Positions 11,750 through 23,300 of a stretch of DNA of 64,000 nt are shown one piece after another (position 1 is the first letter of the stretch; every line of letters starts with the position of its first letter). Under the pieces are notes generated by a model, which did no database searches, was not told the DNA's origin, and worked only from the letters and a program-made list of their open reading frames with translations. Source of the DNA: Adenanthera pavonina (lineage: Eukaryota; Streptophyta; Magnoliopsida; Fabales; Fabaceae); the NCBI GenBank assembly GCA_026686845.1, contig JAIVEN010000012.1:3288501-3352500 (forward strand). The letters are read 5' to 3'. Position numbers and translations under genes: made by a program.

Positions 11750-12330
11750 TGATTATTTGGACAACATTTTGGGGTATTTGGGTTTCTCTAATAAAGCTAG
11801 AGATAGGGAGATTAGAGTAGACAATGCAATAAGCATTGTAGGATTGTGAAATTCACCATGATGGATGGAACAATTTACTTATAGGATAGAGATATATCTA
11901 TAGGCCTCATAAAGTCCATTAGATTTGTGCTTAATGAAGCTAATTAACTAATTTGGTAGGAGATTATGGATTAAGTTAATTAGGAAGCTTCTGATATTGA
12001 GAGATGCTTAAAAGTGTAATTGAATCCTAGATTCTCATATAGTTTCACTAATAACAAAGAAGGAAGAGGGAAATTGGTCACTTTGAAGTGATTAAGTGAA
12101 AAATAATCTTAGGAGCCTTATTAACCCCAGAATCACTACTAACTTCTATCCTTTGTGTAGTTTATTTTATGTGTTTTTGCTTTTGTTATTTGTATTGCTC
12201 AAATTAAGTGAAAGTGTGATAATTAACACTTAATCGGGTTTTGGAGTCAAATCTTTGTGGGAACAATACTCTACTCATAATTATATTACTTATCATGGCT
12301 CGTGCGCTTGCAGTGTAGCCAGGTGGCAAA
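11750..12330 (+). repeat. Possible gypsy (Athila-like) LTR tail
   Basis: The segment TTTGTGGGAACAATACTCTA, then ATTATATTACTTATCATGGC and CTCGTGCGCTTGCA (12254-12313), resembles the U5 end of Athila-type LTRs, where a conserved GTGGGATCGA..CTC phrase precedes the LTR end. The start was not located and no PBS was seen after it. Confidence 0.35.
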
Positions 12331-12731
12331 CAATATGCTATAAGCAAGTTCAAAAAACAAGCTTAAGCTAGTATAAGGTAAGGTTGAACTCAAAAGAAGT
12401 AAATCATCAAGGTAGTCTCTTACTCTTACTTAATATTATTACTTAATAATATTCTATATGTTATTATGATATGCAAATAATGTCATGTTGTTGTTAGAAC
12501 TATTTTACATGATTGAGTGGCTATTTTATGATAAGGGCTAAGCTTGAGATGTCTTATTTTTTAAGCTGTTTTACTGTCAAAATTTCGTTAAAAATCATAG
12601 ATATTTTTAACATTTTATGAAAGTATATTATGTTTTTTATGTTTTCAATGTATTGTAATAACATGTTGGAATGCGTAAGTTAGTTAATGAGATTTCCCTA
12701 AATCTTTACCCCATAGTTCCCTAATTGTAAG

Positions 12732-15620
12732 TGTAACACCTTAATTTAGGGCTCATTTCCCATATATTAGATCGTTTTAGATATCTTTCATCATGGTTTA
12801 GAGACTAAAATTATAATATAATAAAATCAGAATTTTTCAAAATTCAGTGTACTGTTCATTTGGTAAACTCCATTTTACCCGATAAAATTTGAAAACTCAT
12901 AACTAAATCTAGAAAAATCATCTTGAGATGATTCAAGTCTATCAAATTTTCTTAAATTCAGATACACATATAAAAACTATAAAACGGTAACTTCATTTGG
13001 CCAATTTGTACAGTAATTTTATAGATATTTACTATTCATTTGGTTATTTTTCTATCTTCCAGTTTTCTAACCTCAATTTTGAAAATCATATTCTATTCTA
13101 TTCTATTCCAAATTATGCATACTCTATGTAATTAGAAAGATATACATGTCGACTTATAGAAATATTTTTATTATACATTTATTTTACTTACATAGGGCAT
13201 AACTTTAATTTAAATCGCTAAGGGTTAGAATCCAACTCTTACTGAAACAATTTTGGGAAAACTTACATATCTCTTGTTCTATAACTCCAATCACTTCCAA
13301 ATTACTGGCATATGGATCTTAAGAAATATATCTTTTTATACATATAAACCACTGAATTTTTGGAGCTCTATACCATTTTATGTTATCCTTTGAAGTTTCC
13401 AGTACTTACTTTCAGTTTTCCCATTCTTGCCCTATTTTGAACCTTAATTTTGAAAAATCACCGTTAATTGTATACAACTCCAAATGGTGTGAATTATGTG
13501 TCATATTAAAGCTTGAGATGCCTTATATCTGGTATAAAAATATTATAAACCTAACCTCACATTAAGTATAAAACAAGGGCTAATGAAATAGACACGTCTG
13601 GAAAATGTCCTATTTCAGTCTACATTGCAATTTACTTGCCAAAACCCATTGTAAATGAACTCATTTTGACATGAAACTTGGTAGAACATAACTTAATATC
13701 CCAACATCTAGAACTGGAAATTTTCATACATTTTCTACAACATTAACATATTATTCACTATTTTACAATTTCATGTAAAACAAGGTACAAACAACCATTC
13801 ACATTATAACACAATGGCTTGCAACATCATTTTCTTCTTGATGCCTTTTGCTCCTTCCTTAACTCTTTTTGCATTGGTTCACCCTAGCATGGTTAGTCAT
13901 TGAAGGGAGGTGAGATTCAAAGAATCTCAATAGTTACAACCATTTATGCACATATATCATAATAACATTTCATGAACAATCATTGGAAACCATGAAATCA
14001 TAATATGTCATACTATGTCATAAAAATTTTGGCATAGTAACACTTTGAAAATTGGACATCCATGGGTCATAAACCCTTCATACAATCAGCCAATAACACA
14101 TTTCCAACACCAATCATTCCATTCAAAGCATGGCATAACCAAGGAAATATAAAAACTCAAGTTAATAACAATAGGCATAAATGAGATTATAACTACCTTC
14201 ATGCTTTCTCTTACTTTTCCACTTGATACCAATGCTCCCACTAGCTTCCTTGGGCTTCTTCAAGTCCTAATGCATCACCAAATACTAACTTAAGCCATTG
14301 ATTTATGGAGCCATATCACAAAGTCCCATACTAAACCTTAAAATTCCATCTTAGCTTTCACTTTGTTTTTCTTTACACAAATACATATTCTTAAGATTTT
14401 GGACCATGAGAAATCCACTTTTAAGCTCAAAATTATGAAATTCCAACTCCCCCGTGGACTTTCTCACTGACCGAAATCAGGGTTTCGAGGGCAAGAATGA
14501 ATTTTTCAAAAGCTTGTTTCAAAACTTACTAAAACTTGCTCTTCATGACAGTTCTCATACTTTCTCTAAGTTTTTATGCAAAAGAACACTTCCCCTCTCA
14601 TAACCTTGCCATGGACGAAAATTACAACTCAAGAGGAGAGAAGAAAACTCATTCCAACCATGCTAAAGTTCTTAGAAAGTTAGCTTGAAGGCATGGAAAA
14701 AAGCTTACCTTAAACTTGTGGTTGTATGCTTCAAGCTTTGCCTTCTCCTTTTCTTCTTCATCTTCTACGTCTCTTTCTCTCTTTCTTTCTATTATTTTAG
14801 CTGCTCTCTCTCTCTCTTTGCTGCAGCATATGTCAGCAAATGGTGAGAGAAATTAAAGACTTTGTTTTGCTAATTACCTTAGTTAGTTTATCTTAAACTT
14901 TAATTAACAAAAAGTAATAAAATATTGGTTTTCATCACATGGGCTGCTGCAATCCACGTAGGGGAGAGAGGTAAATGTGTCCAAAATTGCCCAATTTTCC
15001 TGATCCAGATATACCTCAATTCGGGTACTTTTTAACCGTACTGATAAAACCGTCTTTATACTAATTTAGTATTTTTGAGATATAGAACTATTCTAATTTT
15101 ATTTTTATATTTCCATAATTATCCTGTCCCAAATGGTATCTGTGTATGACTTATATTCTGTCTCGATTTTTTTAAATTATCAGTGGGGCCCACAGTTTTC
15201 TTTATCGGTTTACTATTACTTTTGGACTCTCGGCACTGATTATTTCTTTATCCTTGAACATTAACCCTCAGTGCCATATACCATTGGACTTCTATTGTCG
15301 AGAGATTCTTTTTGACAGTAATTTTGCATATTTACAAAATTACCCTTGACCCGGGGTTAAATTATAATTTTTGAAACGTTCGGGTCGTTAGATATAATTT
15401 TTCCCAAGACATTTCTAATACTCCTTCCACATAATTTTTATGACTTTAGAGACATGGATATCCTTTCTATAATTCTTTAGAGGCAAAAATATAATTTCTC
15501 ATTTTTCTATCCAACTGGGAAAAATGTCCTCTTTACCCTTTTTCATGTAAAATAATATCTGTCCGTTTTTGCAAATTTCCAATATATTTTTAAATATTTT
15601 ATCTTTCTTGGGATATTACA
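12732..15620 (-). mobile_element. Solo LTR of a Ty3-gypsy (chromovirus-like) element with 5-bp TSD
   Basis: The + strand begins TGTAACACC at 12732 and ends GGATATTACA at 15620. GTAAG flanks both sides exactly (12727-12731 and 15621-15625). Length is 2889 bp, with no gag-pol inside. I assign the minus strand because the reverse complement starts TGTAATATCCC, as large gypsy LTRs do. A GAGA-rich leader followed by AAGGTAAGC lies in that orientation near 14700-14870. The CT-rich stretch at 14770-14820 is this leader read on the + strand. Confidence 0.8.
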
Positions 15621-15625
15621 GTAAG

Positions 15626-16790
15626 GCTAAGTCATGGTAAAGGAAAGCATGTTAAGTATGAAGAATGATGATTAAACCTTGTTAGAAACTATTTTTGTTC
15701 CATAAATGCTACCTGCTTTGAATGATTGTATAAATTTGAATATATCTCTAAAAATTTAGTGGTCTATAGGATGGATAGAGCTACGTATTAAGAACAATAT
15801 GACACTAGTTTGGATGTATTTGGATTTGTACAATGGTAGTTGTGCATGTTTTGCCAAAACTATTCTAGTTAAAGAAAATTCTGATCCCTGATAGTTTATA
15901 ATGATGCTCTATCCTGTACGAATAGAATAAATGTACAAAATAAATATTGTTAAAAAGTAGACACATAAAGCTTTCCAATGATGCTAAGTATGCAAGATAT
16001 AGCTCAGTATTTTATGAAATATGAATTTTTAAATTTAAGGCTCATATTTCAGACAGAAACTAAAACCATAAAATGAACAGTAAAATTTATACAATAAACT
16101 ACACAAATCAAAGCAATAATTTTCCAATTTCATATTTTTCCAATGAATTTAAGATGTTCAAGATTTTTAGAGATTTAAACCATTAAGAAATTATTTTTTT
16201 ACAATTATTTATGATTTTTGAAAATTTGTTGTACATATTACTGTAAAACTGCAAAACATACTTTTGAATAGTTTTAAGTTTTAAATTGGTTCAAACTCTC
16301 CCAGAGCCCTTTTAGGCTTTACAAGTAAGCAGTTTTCATGGGAAATATGTTAAATTATAAGGCGTAACAAGTAGCCAATTCCATACTTGAATAATTCCTG
16401 AAAAAAAGTTTCAAACCACACTAGAATTATTCATAGTAAAAATTTGGAAATCAAGTTATGAATTCAACGTAAGTAGGTTGCAAAATTTAGAAAAAAATAT
16501 TATTTTATGTATATTTGGTTTGTTTCCCTTTTCAGGTTACTTGGGCATGATTCTTAAAGATTTCTTCCAATTGGATTGTTTTCTAAATTGGGTGAGATTC
16601 TTCCTTGATCACAAAGCAAGATCCGTATTTGATGTTTCCTTTTCTCTTTTATATCTCATTCTCTTTTGTTTCATGTTTTCATTTGTTTCCCATTTTTGTC
16701 TTGTTTCCTATTTTGGTATGATTGGTTTCCCAATGTGTTTCTATACTCACCAAATTGTTTCCTCTCTTGTGTCAAGAGAAGGTTCTGTTC
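15626..16790. other. Intergenic, no gene seen
   Basis: AT-rich sequence. The open stretch 16478-16804 is Phe/Leu-rich because of T-rich DNA and shows no domain. Confidence 0.5.
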
Positions 16791-16795
16791 TGTTC

Positions 16796-17100
16796 TGTTC
16801 TTGAGTTGCAAGTCATCCTTACTTGCTCTTCAATTAACATATTCTCCCCTATGTTTCCTTCTTGTCATAATTTCTTCTTCTACTTTCTTGTGTTCTAAGT
16901 TTCTTCTTTCTTCTTCTTTCTTGTGTTACAAGTTTGTTATTCTTGTGTCCCAAGTTTCATCATTTCTTGTGCTTCAATTTTTTCGTGTTGCAAGTTACTT
17001 GTTGTCCAAGTTTTACTTACTTGTGGTCTAAGTCACTATTACTTGAGTTCTAAGTTACCTTTACTTGTGATCCAAGTTTCTTGGTTCCTTTTCTTAAGAA
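16796..17100 (+). repeat. Degenerate minisatellite, roughly 20-26 bp unit
   Basis: A unit close to CTTGTGTTCCAAGTTTC recurs about ten times with changes: CTTGAGTTGCAAGTC, CTTGTGTTCTAAGTTTC, CTTGTGTTACAAGTTTG, CTTGTGTCCCAAGTTTC, CTTGTGGTCTAAGTCAC, CTTGAGTTCTAAGTTAC, CTTGTGATCCAAGTTTC. The overlapping Ser/Leu/Phe-rich open frames come from this repeat. Confidence 0.75.
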
Positions 17101-17533
17101 CCCTAATTTCTTTAAAAGTTGTCTAAAATAATATGACTTAAATTGCTACTTCTAACGATTTGCTCTTTTTGATAGGTTGCCCATTGGGTCCACATCAATA
17201 GGAAACTTCAGTTTAACTCTTTAGGCCATAAAATGAAAAATACAATATGATTTTCACAACTTTTGATTGATGTGGTTCTAAGAAACATATTGTAGATGAT
17301 TTTTGTTAGTAGATTGATGTTGGTTTGGTGTGAGTTTGGAAAGCTTGTAGTTTGAAAATTGCCATTGTTTTTGGGTGAGACATTGAATGCAATATATTTA
17401 AGTTTGAAGAAGCTTTGCATTAGTTCGAACATTAGGTAGGCAAAGAATTATATCTTGCAGAAAAAAAAGGTAAGCTAAAAATAAGTTTAAAATTTTATTG
17501 GGAGCCATATATGTACAATTATGATGTACAAGT

Positions 17534-20069
17534 TATAACAATCCTCATTACATTATCCCGAACTTAGTCCCTAGCTAACTAAGTGTGATCGATGTTGGTG
17601 CAGAGCCGGAAGGACCAGGATAGAGGAAAGAATCAAAATGGGACAGAGAGTCTCCTAGCTGTGGCAAGCGGGGAAAATTTTGTATAAACTAGAAACATTT
17701 CAGCTGGCTGAATGCAAGAGAGAAAGAGAGAATCAAGGGAGCAAAGAAGAAGCAAAGCTTGGGTTTGTGATTCTCAGCCTTTGGGAGTGATTTTTGACCT
17801 TTAGGAGCTTGGTAAATTGTTGGTAAGTGATCTCTACTCTTCCCTCTCCATTTTTCTTCGATTTTGACTTAGGATCTTTGAAGTGTTGTTAGGTTTTCAG
17901 TTTTGTCCGAAATCTACTGATTAAAATGGATTAAATGTAAAGGGATGTGATTTAGTGATTGCGATGCTTGAGTATGAGTATTAGGGGGAGTATGTATGAT
18001 TTGAGCTTAACCCTAAGTAGAAATTATTAGAGGGAGTGTGGAATTCAAAATGTGTGTGATTGATTTGAGTTTGAAGGGTCTTTAGGAGCTCAATGATGCA
18101 TGAAAATGATGTTAGAACCTTAGGTTAAGCCTAAATAGTCAAATTGTAGTTTTTGGTCAAGTGATATATTGTGTTAATTGAGGTATTATGGTATTGTAAA
18201 GGTTGTGTGGTTGATTAGAGGAGTACTAGTCATGTTGAACAACCCAAGAAGCTCATAGAATTGTGTGTGTGTGGAATTGACAACATGAGATAACCGGGTG
18301 TTTGCATTATGTGATTATATATTGATATATATATGCATGTCCCTTTTCATACCACAATATTAGTTGTATATGTGTATAATTGTTTTGTATATCGTGGTAT
18401 GCACACGGCTAGTGAGATAGGAGGATTACATATCATGTGTATGTATGATTTTATAGCATCCCTATACCATTGCATGCTAGCATGTCCATATGATGATTGT
18501 GATGATATATATGTATATGTATGCATTTCGAGGCATGTTGGCATGACATTTACATCATCACCATGTGATTGCATAGTGAGAGATTGATGTTGAGGTGATG
18601 ATGATGATATGATGATATGATAAAGATCCTTGTTGCTAAATCTTTTCCTTGGGAGAGCTAGGCGGTAGAGGATAAGATAATATGATAAAACATCCTTATC
18701 ACTAAATTTTCTCCTATGGCCAGGAGAACCAGGTGGCAATGGATTTAGGGATGCACCTTCCATAAATCACCACATATTCACGGTGATCCAGGAGAAGGAG
18801 AGGCACGGTCCAAGCTCTAGTATAACCTTTGGCCGGGTTGCACTAGGGTAAGGTGAACTTGGTGATATCCCGGAATTAGTCTTCATTGACTGTTAGAAGG
18901 GAAACATCTATTGAAATGTCTTGTGATGATAAAAGCTCGTGGTTCTAACTGTGTATGAGGGAAAACATGCATACCATTCATTTATATTTCATTGCACCAT
19001 GTGCGCAATTATGTGGATTAGGATATATATTATATGTGATTGTTTCCGATTTTTGAGACTTTGTCTTACACCCCTTTCACATGCACCAACCTTTTAGGTG
19101 AAGGTTCTAGCACTAGTCCAGAGAAGATGAAGGAAGCATGGCCACTTCGGTATTGGGAGTATTTAGTCACTGTAGCACATGTGTGTATTGTCTATGTATG
19201 TTATGCTAAGTAAGATAGTGTGTTTGTATTTGCCATGAGAATTTGGATGATTTTAATGATAATAGTGGTACAATATGTATGTGACATTAATGATATTGAT
19301 GTGAAATGATGTTGAAGGTGTTAAGTATGATGTTTTGTGATGCATGCATGGTTCAGAGTGTTGATGAGTTAGTATGGTAGAGTATGTAAGCCCAAAGGAG
19401 ATTTTGGGCCAAGTATGTGAGTTTTGGGGCCTATAGTCCACTTTGTGAATTGGAGGTTCAAGGGGGTCAATCTTAGAGGAGTGGTTCCTTTGAGATGAAA
19501 TCTCTTTAAACAAGTTGTTGAGTCAAACAAGATTTGTATGAATGGTCCCGAATGGTCAAATTGCCTTAGGTGGAAAATGGGAGTTGTAAATGGTGAGTTT
19601 TAGTCATAAGTGGTTAAAATAGTATTAGGTGTCCAAAATCTCCAAATGGAGATGGATTGAGATGAAATTGGTATCTATAGATAGATTGAGATAAGATTGA
19701 CTTGTAGGAGTTGGAATCAAGTCAATCAAAGGTTGAAGCACAAAGTTATGCGCACCGGAAATTTGTCCCGGAACTTAGAAATTTGCTGATGTAAAAATAG
19801 CATGGGACGCTGCGGCGCCAAGGCTAGGCCGTGAGGCCAAACCCCCTGTTTTGCCAATACTGAAACCTGAGAGCATTGGAGCCACGACGGTACTATAACG
19901 GCCATAGCCTTACACTCTGTCTTGGCTATTCTGGTGTTCTCAAGGTGTTTTGTGGAGTTTTCCACTGCTCTAATGATTTGGGAGGTAAATTTGAGATGCT
20001 TTGGTTTTGTTTGGTTTGTTTTTAAAGCAATTGGTTAAATCCTGAAGTGTGTTGGAGTATGGTATTACA
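17534..20069 (+). mobile_element. Solo LTR of a Ty3-gypsy element with 5-bp TSD
   Basis: CAAGT occurs at 17529-17533 and 20070-20074. Between them the sequence starts TATAACAATCC, one change from the expected TGTAACA, and ends GGTATTACA. Length is 2536 bp. It contains a GAGA-rich leader ending in GGTAAGTGATC near 17820 and the gypsy-type phrase TTGGCCGGGTTGCACTAGGG near 18830. Its last 850 bp resemble, inverted, 36338-37100. No internal coding region survives, so it is a solo LTR left by recombination. The open frames at 18333-18763 and 19253-19513 lie inside it and are not genes. Confidence 0.75.
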
Positions 20070-20074
20070 CAAGT

Positions 20075-20341
20075 GTCTACACACATGCACAAAAATATTA
20101 CATTCAGTTGATAATCATAAAGAATTCTTATTTCACATGAAAATTACAACTTATCCTTGTCTTGGTAACATTTATAAGTCATATGTATACATAAGCATAA
20201 GCTCAAATTCAAAATATCATAAAATGAAACACTTAGATTCAAACTCAAAACAATTACAAGCCTTTATTAAACCAAAAAAAAACTCAAATAACACACATAA
20301 TGAAATACTCAAAATCTAATAATGATGATTAAAACTGAGCC
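20075..20341 (-). other. Short beta-galactosidase 3' flank up to the solo LTR
   Basis: Only about 267 bp separate the stop codon from the CAAGT duplication of the solo LTR. The stretch is A-rich on the + strand and contains no clear single poly(A) signal that I can choose. Confidence 0.4.
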
Positions 20342-23300
20342 TTAGCAGATTGCCTCAACAGCAAGCCTGTTAGCAATATCACCGCAACTTGTTGGACCAA
20401 ATGTCTTCTCTGAAATATTAATGGAGCATGTTTCCTTGCCCAGACATGTCTGCATTAGTCCCAGTAGATTAAGATACATTGTCAATAAATTTATGGACAA
20501 GAACTTAAAAGAAATCAGTTTACATAACCATAATAGTAGAGAGCTTACATTTTGTATAATTGACAAAACATTATTGTGGCTATCACAAGTGCCCTTGAAG
20601 AAAGCACCACAGACACCTTGTGGATTTCCAAAACTTGCAAATTTAATTGTGGAAATTCGACGACCATGGCAAGACAATTTTAACGTTCTATTCTCATAAG
20701 CATTTCCACAAACACTTCCAACACTAACAGTTTGGAAATTTACGTTGGATATATTTCCACCAATCTCCTCAAACAAAACTAATGTATTGCCATCATCTCT
20801 AAGGAATGATCGAGGAACATGATACCTATTGTAACATATATGTACCCATACCAACTTAGAAATAGTATAATTATAGTCATATATTGCAATAATATGACGA
20901 TGAATATTTATGTGAGAAAAATGAGCTAATTACCATCTTTGTGTTGGTAGCCCACAATTGGAAACACATTTTGTGGGCGAATATTCACCGCGATAATCAC
21001 AAGGTGCATCACTACAACCATTTGCCTCTGCCAGGTAACTAGGCCAATAGCGACCAATATTATGACCATTCACCCAAGCAAACCCCTTACCCATTCCTTG
21101 CAAATCCACCACCACAGGGTCTTCTCCTAAAGGAGCGTTGAATGTGGTCTAAAATTTTGCAAACAAAAGATCAATCACTTTTTTGATGTGAACTAACAAA
21201 TTTGGATTCTAATTTTTAGACACTAATATATTAAGTTAAGGGATTCAATTGTTGTCGATTTCTTAATAAAATTCCTATTGTCAATTTTAAAGATAGATAG
21301 ATCAACTTGAATGGTAGGTCCCATTTGAATTGTGATCCCTACTTATTTTGTCTATTTATCGTTAAAATTGAAAGCGTTTATTTTTGTTTTGGATCCTCAT
21401 GGATTGACCATCTAACAAGATTGATAAACATAGGGGTGGGTCTCACCTAATAAGTGGAGCCCAACTCTACTTCCATCTCTCTCCTATTGGGTGATCAATA
21501 TAAGTGAGAGTTATAAGCCATCAATTCAAAAAGTATCTGAGACAAATCGAATTCGTAGCAAAACACCTTGTACCAAGTGAAACTCTTGTTCATAGGTAAC
21601 TGCTCAAAAGCCCATTTGGAAGTGGAAGTAGGGAATGGGTCTTCACTGAATAACTTCTTATGCCAACCATCCAACCCAATCTTGTAAGACCATTTGTTGG
21701 ATGATATGTCTTTAATGATTGTTTGGTTGTCTTTTCTTCCGATAAGCTCAATAGGTCCAACAAGGCCAGTATGCCATGTGTCAAAGAAGGCACCATAGTT
21801 CTATTTCATCAAATGAAAAAGTATTGTACATCAATAATTGGACTAAATTGATTCACTATGCAAATGAACTAGCATGCATCTAAAATAAATTCGTAGTGTG
21901 ATACCTGAAGTCCAACTGTAACACTAAGCAAACTAATAATATTTTTCCCTTTCTTCAAGTTGATCTTCACCTCATATTTGTCATTTTGAATGCCGTATGT
22001 GGCCCAATGAGACCCTATTTATCAACCAAATATAAAGTTGATGTTATCAAACTAGCAAATGAATTAGACTAGTTGTATGTAAAGAATGGTTATCCTTTTA
22101 CGTACCAACATGTTTCCCATTGACAAATGCATGAATTACATGACCACCACCATTGATTCTAAGAGACATATCTTCACTCCAAACTGGATCATCTTTTTCA
22201 AGATTAAGTCTGTCAATATAATCATGAATAAAAAGATTGTCAGCTAATACTTAGAATAGTAAAGGAAGCAAGCTAGGGGAGAGGGGGGGGGAAATGCATT
22301 CCTTGCTCTTCTTAAAGATGAGCAAGGGATATTCTTCTTAAATATGGACATTCAGATCAAAATTGGCTAGTCCAAATTTTGCTTTGTTTAATTTTAAATA
22401 TTTTAGTATTTTTATTTTAAAATAAAAGTAATTTTTAATTGTTAATTGTTTTAAAAATCAACATTTTTGCATAAGAATTTAAAAAAAAAATTTTAAAATT
22501 TAGACCATCAAATTTTATTTTGTTGGCCTAGATCTCGTCACATGAGAAAGCAGTTCTCATCCCACATATGTTTAGAGGATCTAGATTGAGAGACAAAGAG
22601 AGACAAGTATGATTACTTGGTTATGTACCAAAGGTGGTCACTAGAATCATTCGTGACTTCCTTTTGATCAAGGAGTGCATTTGCAGAAAAATGAGACATT
22701 CCATGCAGTGCATCTCTAATATTCTCTGGCCTCCACACCCATTTTAAAGATTTTGGTTGCTCTTCAGCTTCATTTGGTCTATGTGTCATGAGAGAGGTTT
22801 GAACATTCACCTAATTGAGAAAATTACATGTGTTGATTATTTGTGATGCACTTATTCAACATAAATATAATAATATATACATATAACGCATCCAAACGGA
22901 CCTTTGCTGTGTTATACTCTTCGTCTTGACAATCTGGGAGAAGGCTCACAGACCAAGCTGGAATTGTATATTGCCTTCCTCTGAATGTCACAGTGGCATC
23001 AATGCTTGTTTTGGTATTGCTCAAAAAGCAACTTGATGATTCATTTGCGGCGTACACAGTGGCCTAAAATATTGTAAAAATCAAACTTTATATGCATGCT
23101 CGTATTGCAAATAACAAGAACATGCTAAAATTAGTGTGCTATTAGATAGGACACAAATGAGAAGAAGCCCACGTAAAAGCTAATTTATTAGATGACGATA
23201 GGTCCAAACAATAGCAAAAAGTAAACGTGTACAGTACATTTGAAGTAAGATTTGAGAGAAAAGAGAAGATGATATCAATGATATGGGCCCACAGATAGTT

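Noticed and set aside
16478..17126. Phe/Leu/Ser-rich open frames
   Set aside because: Produced by T-rich DNA and the minisatellite at 16796-17100.
18333..18763. Overlapping open frames of 84 and 138 codons
   Set aside because: They lie inside the solo LTR at 17534-20069 and show no motif.
20421..20699. Plus-strand open frame of 92 codons
   Set aside because: Shadow of the last two beta-galactosidase exons on the opposite strand.
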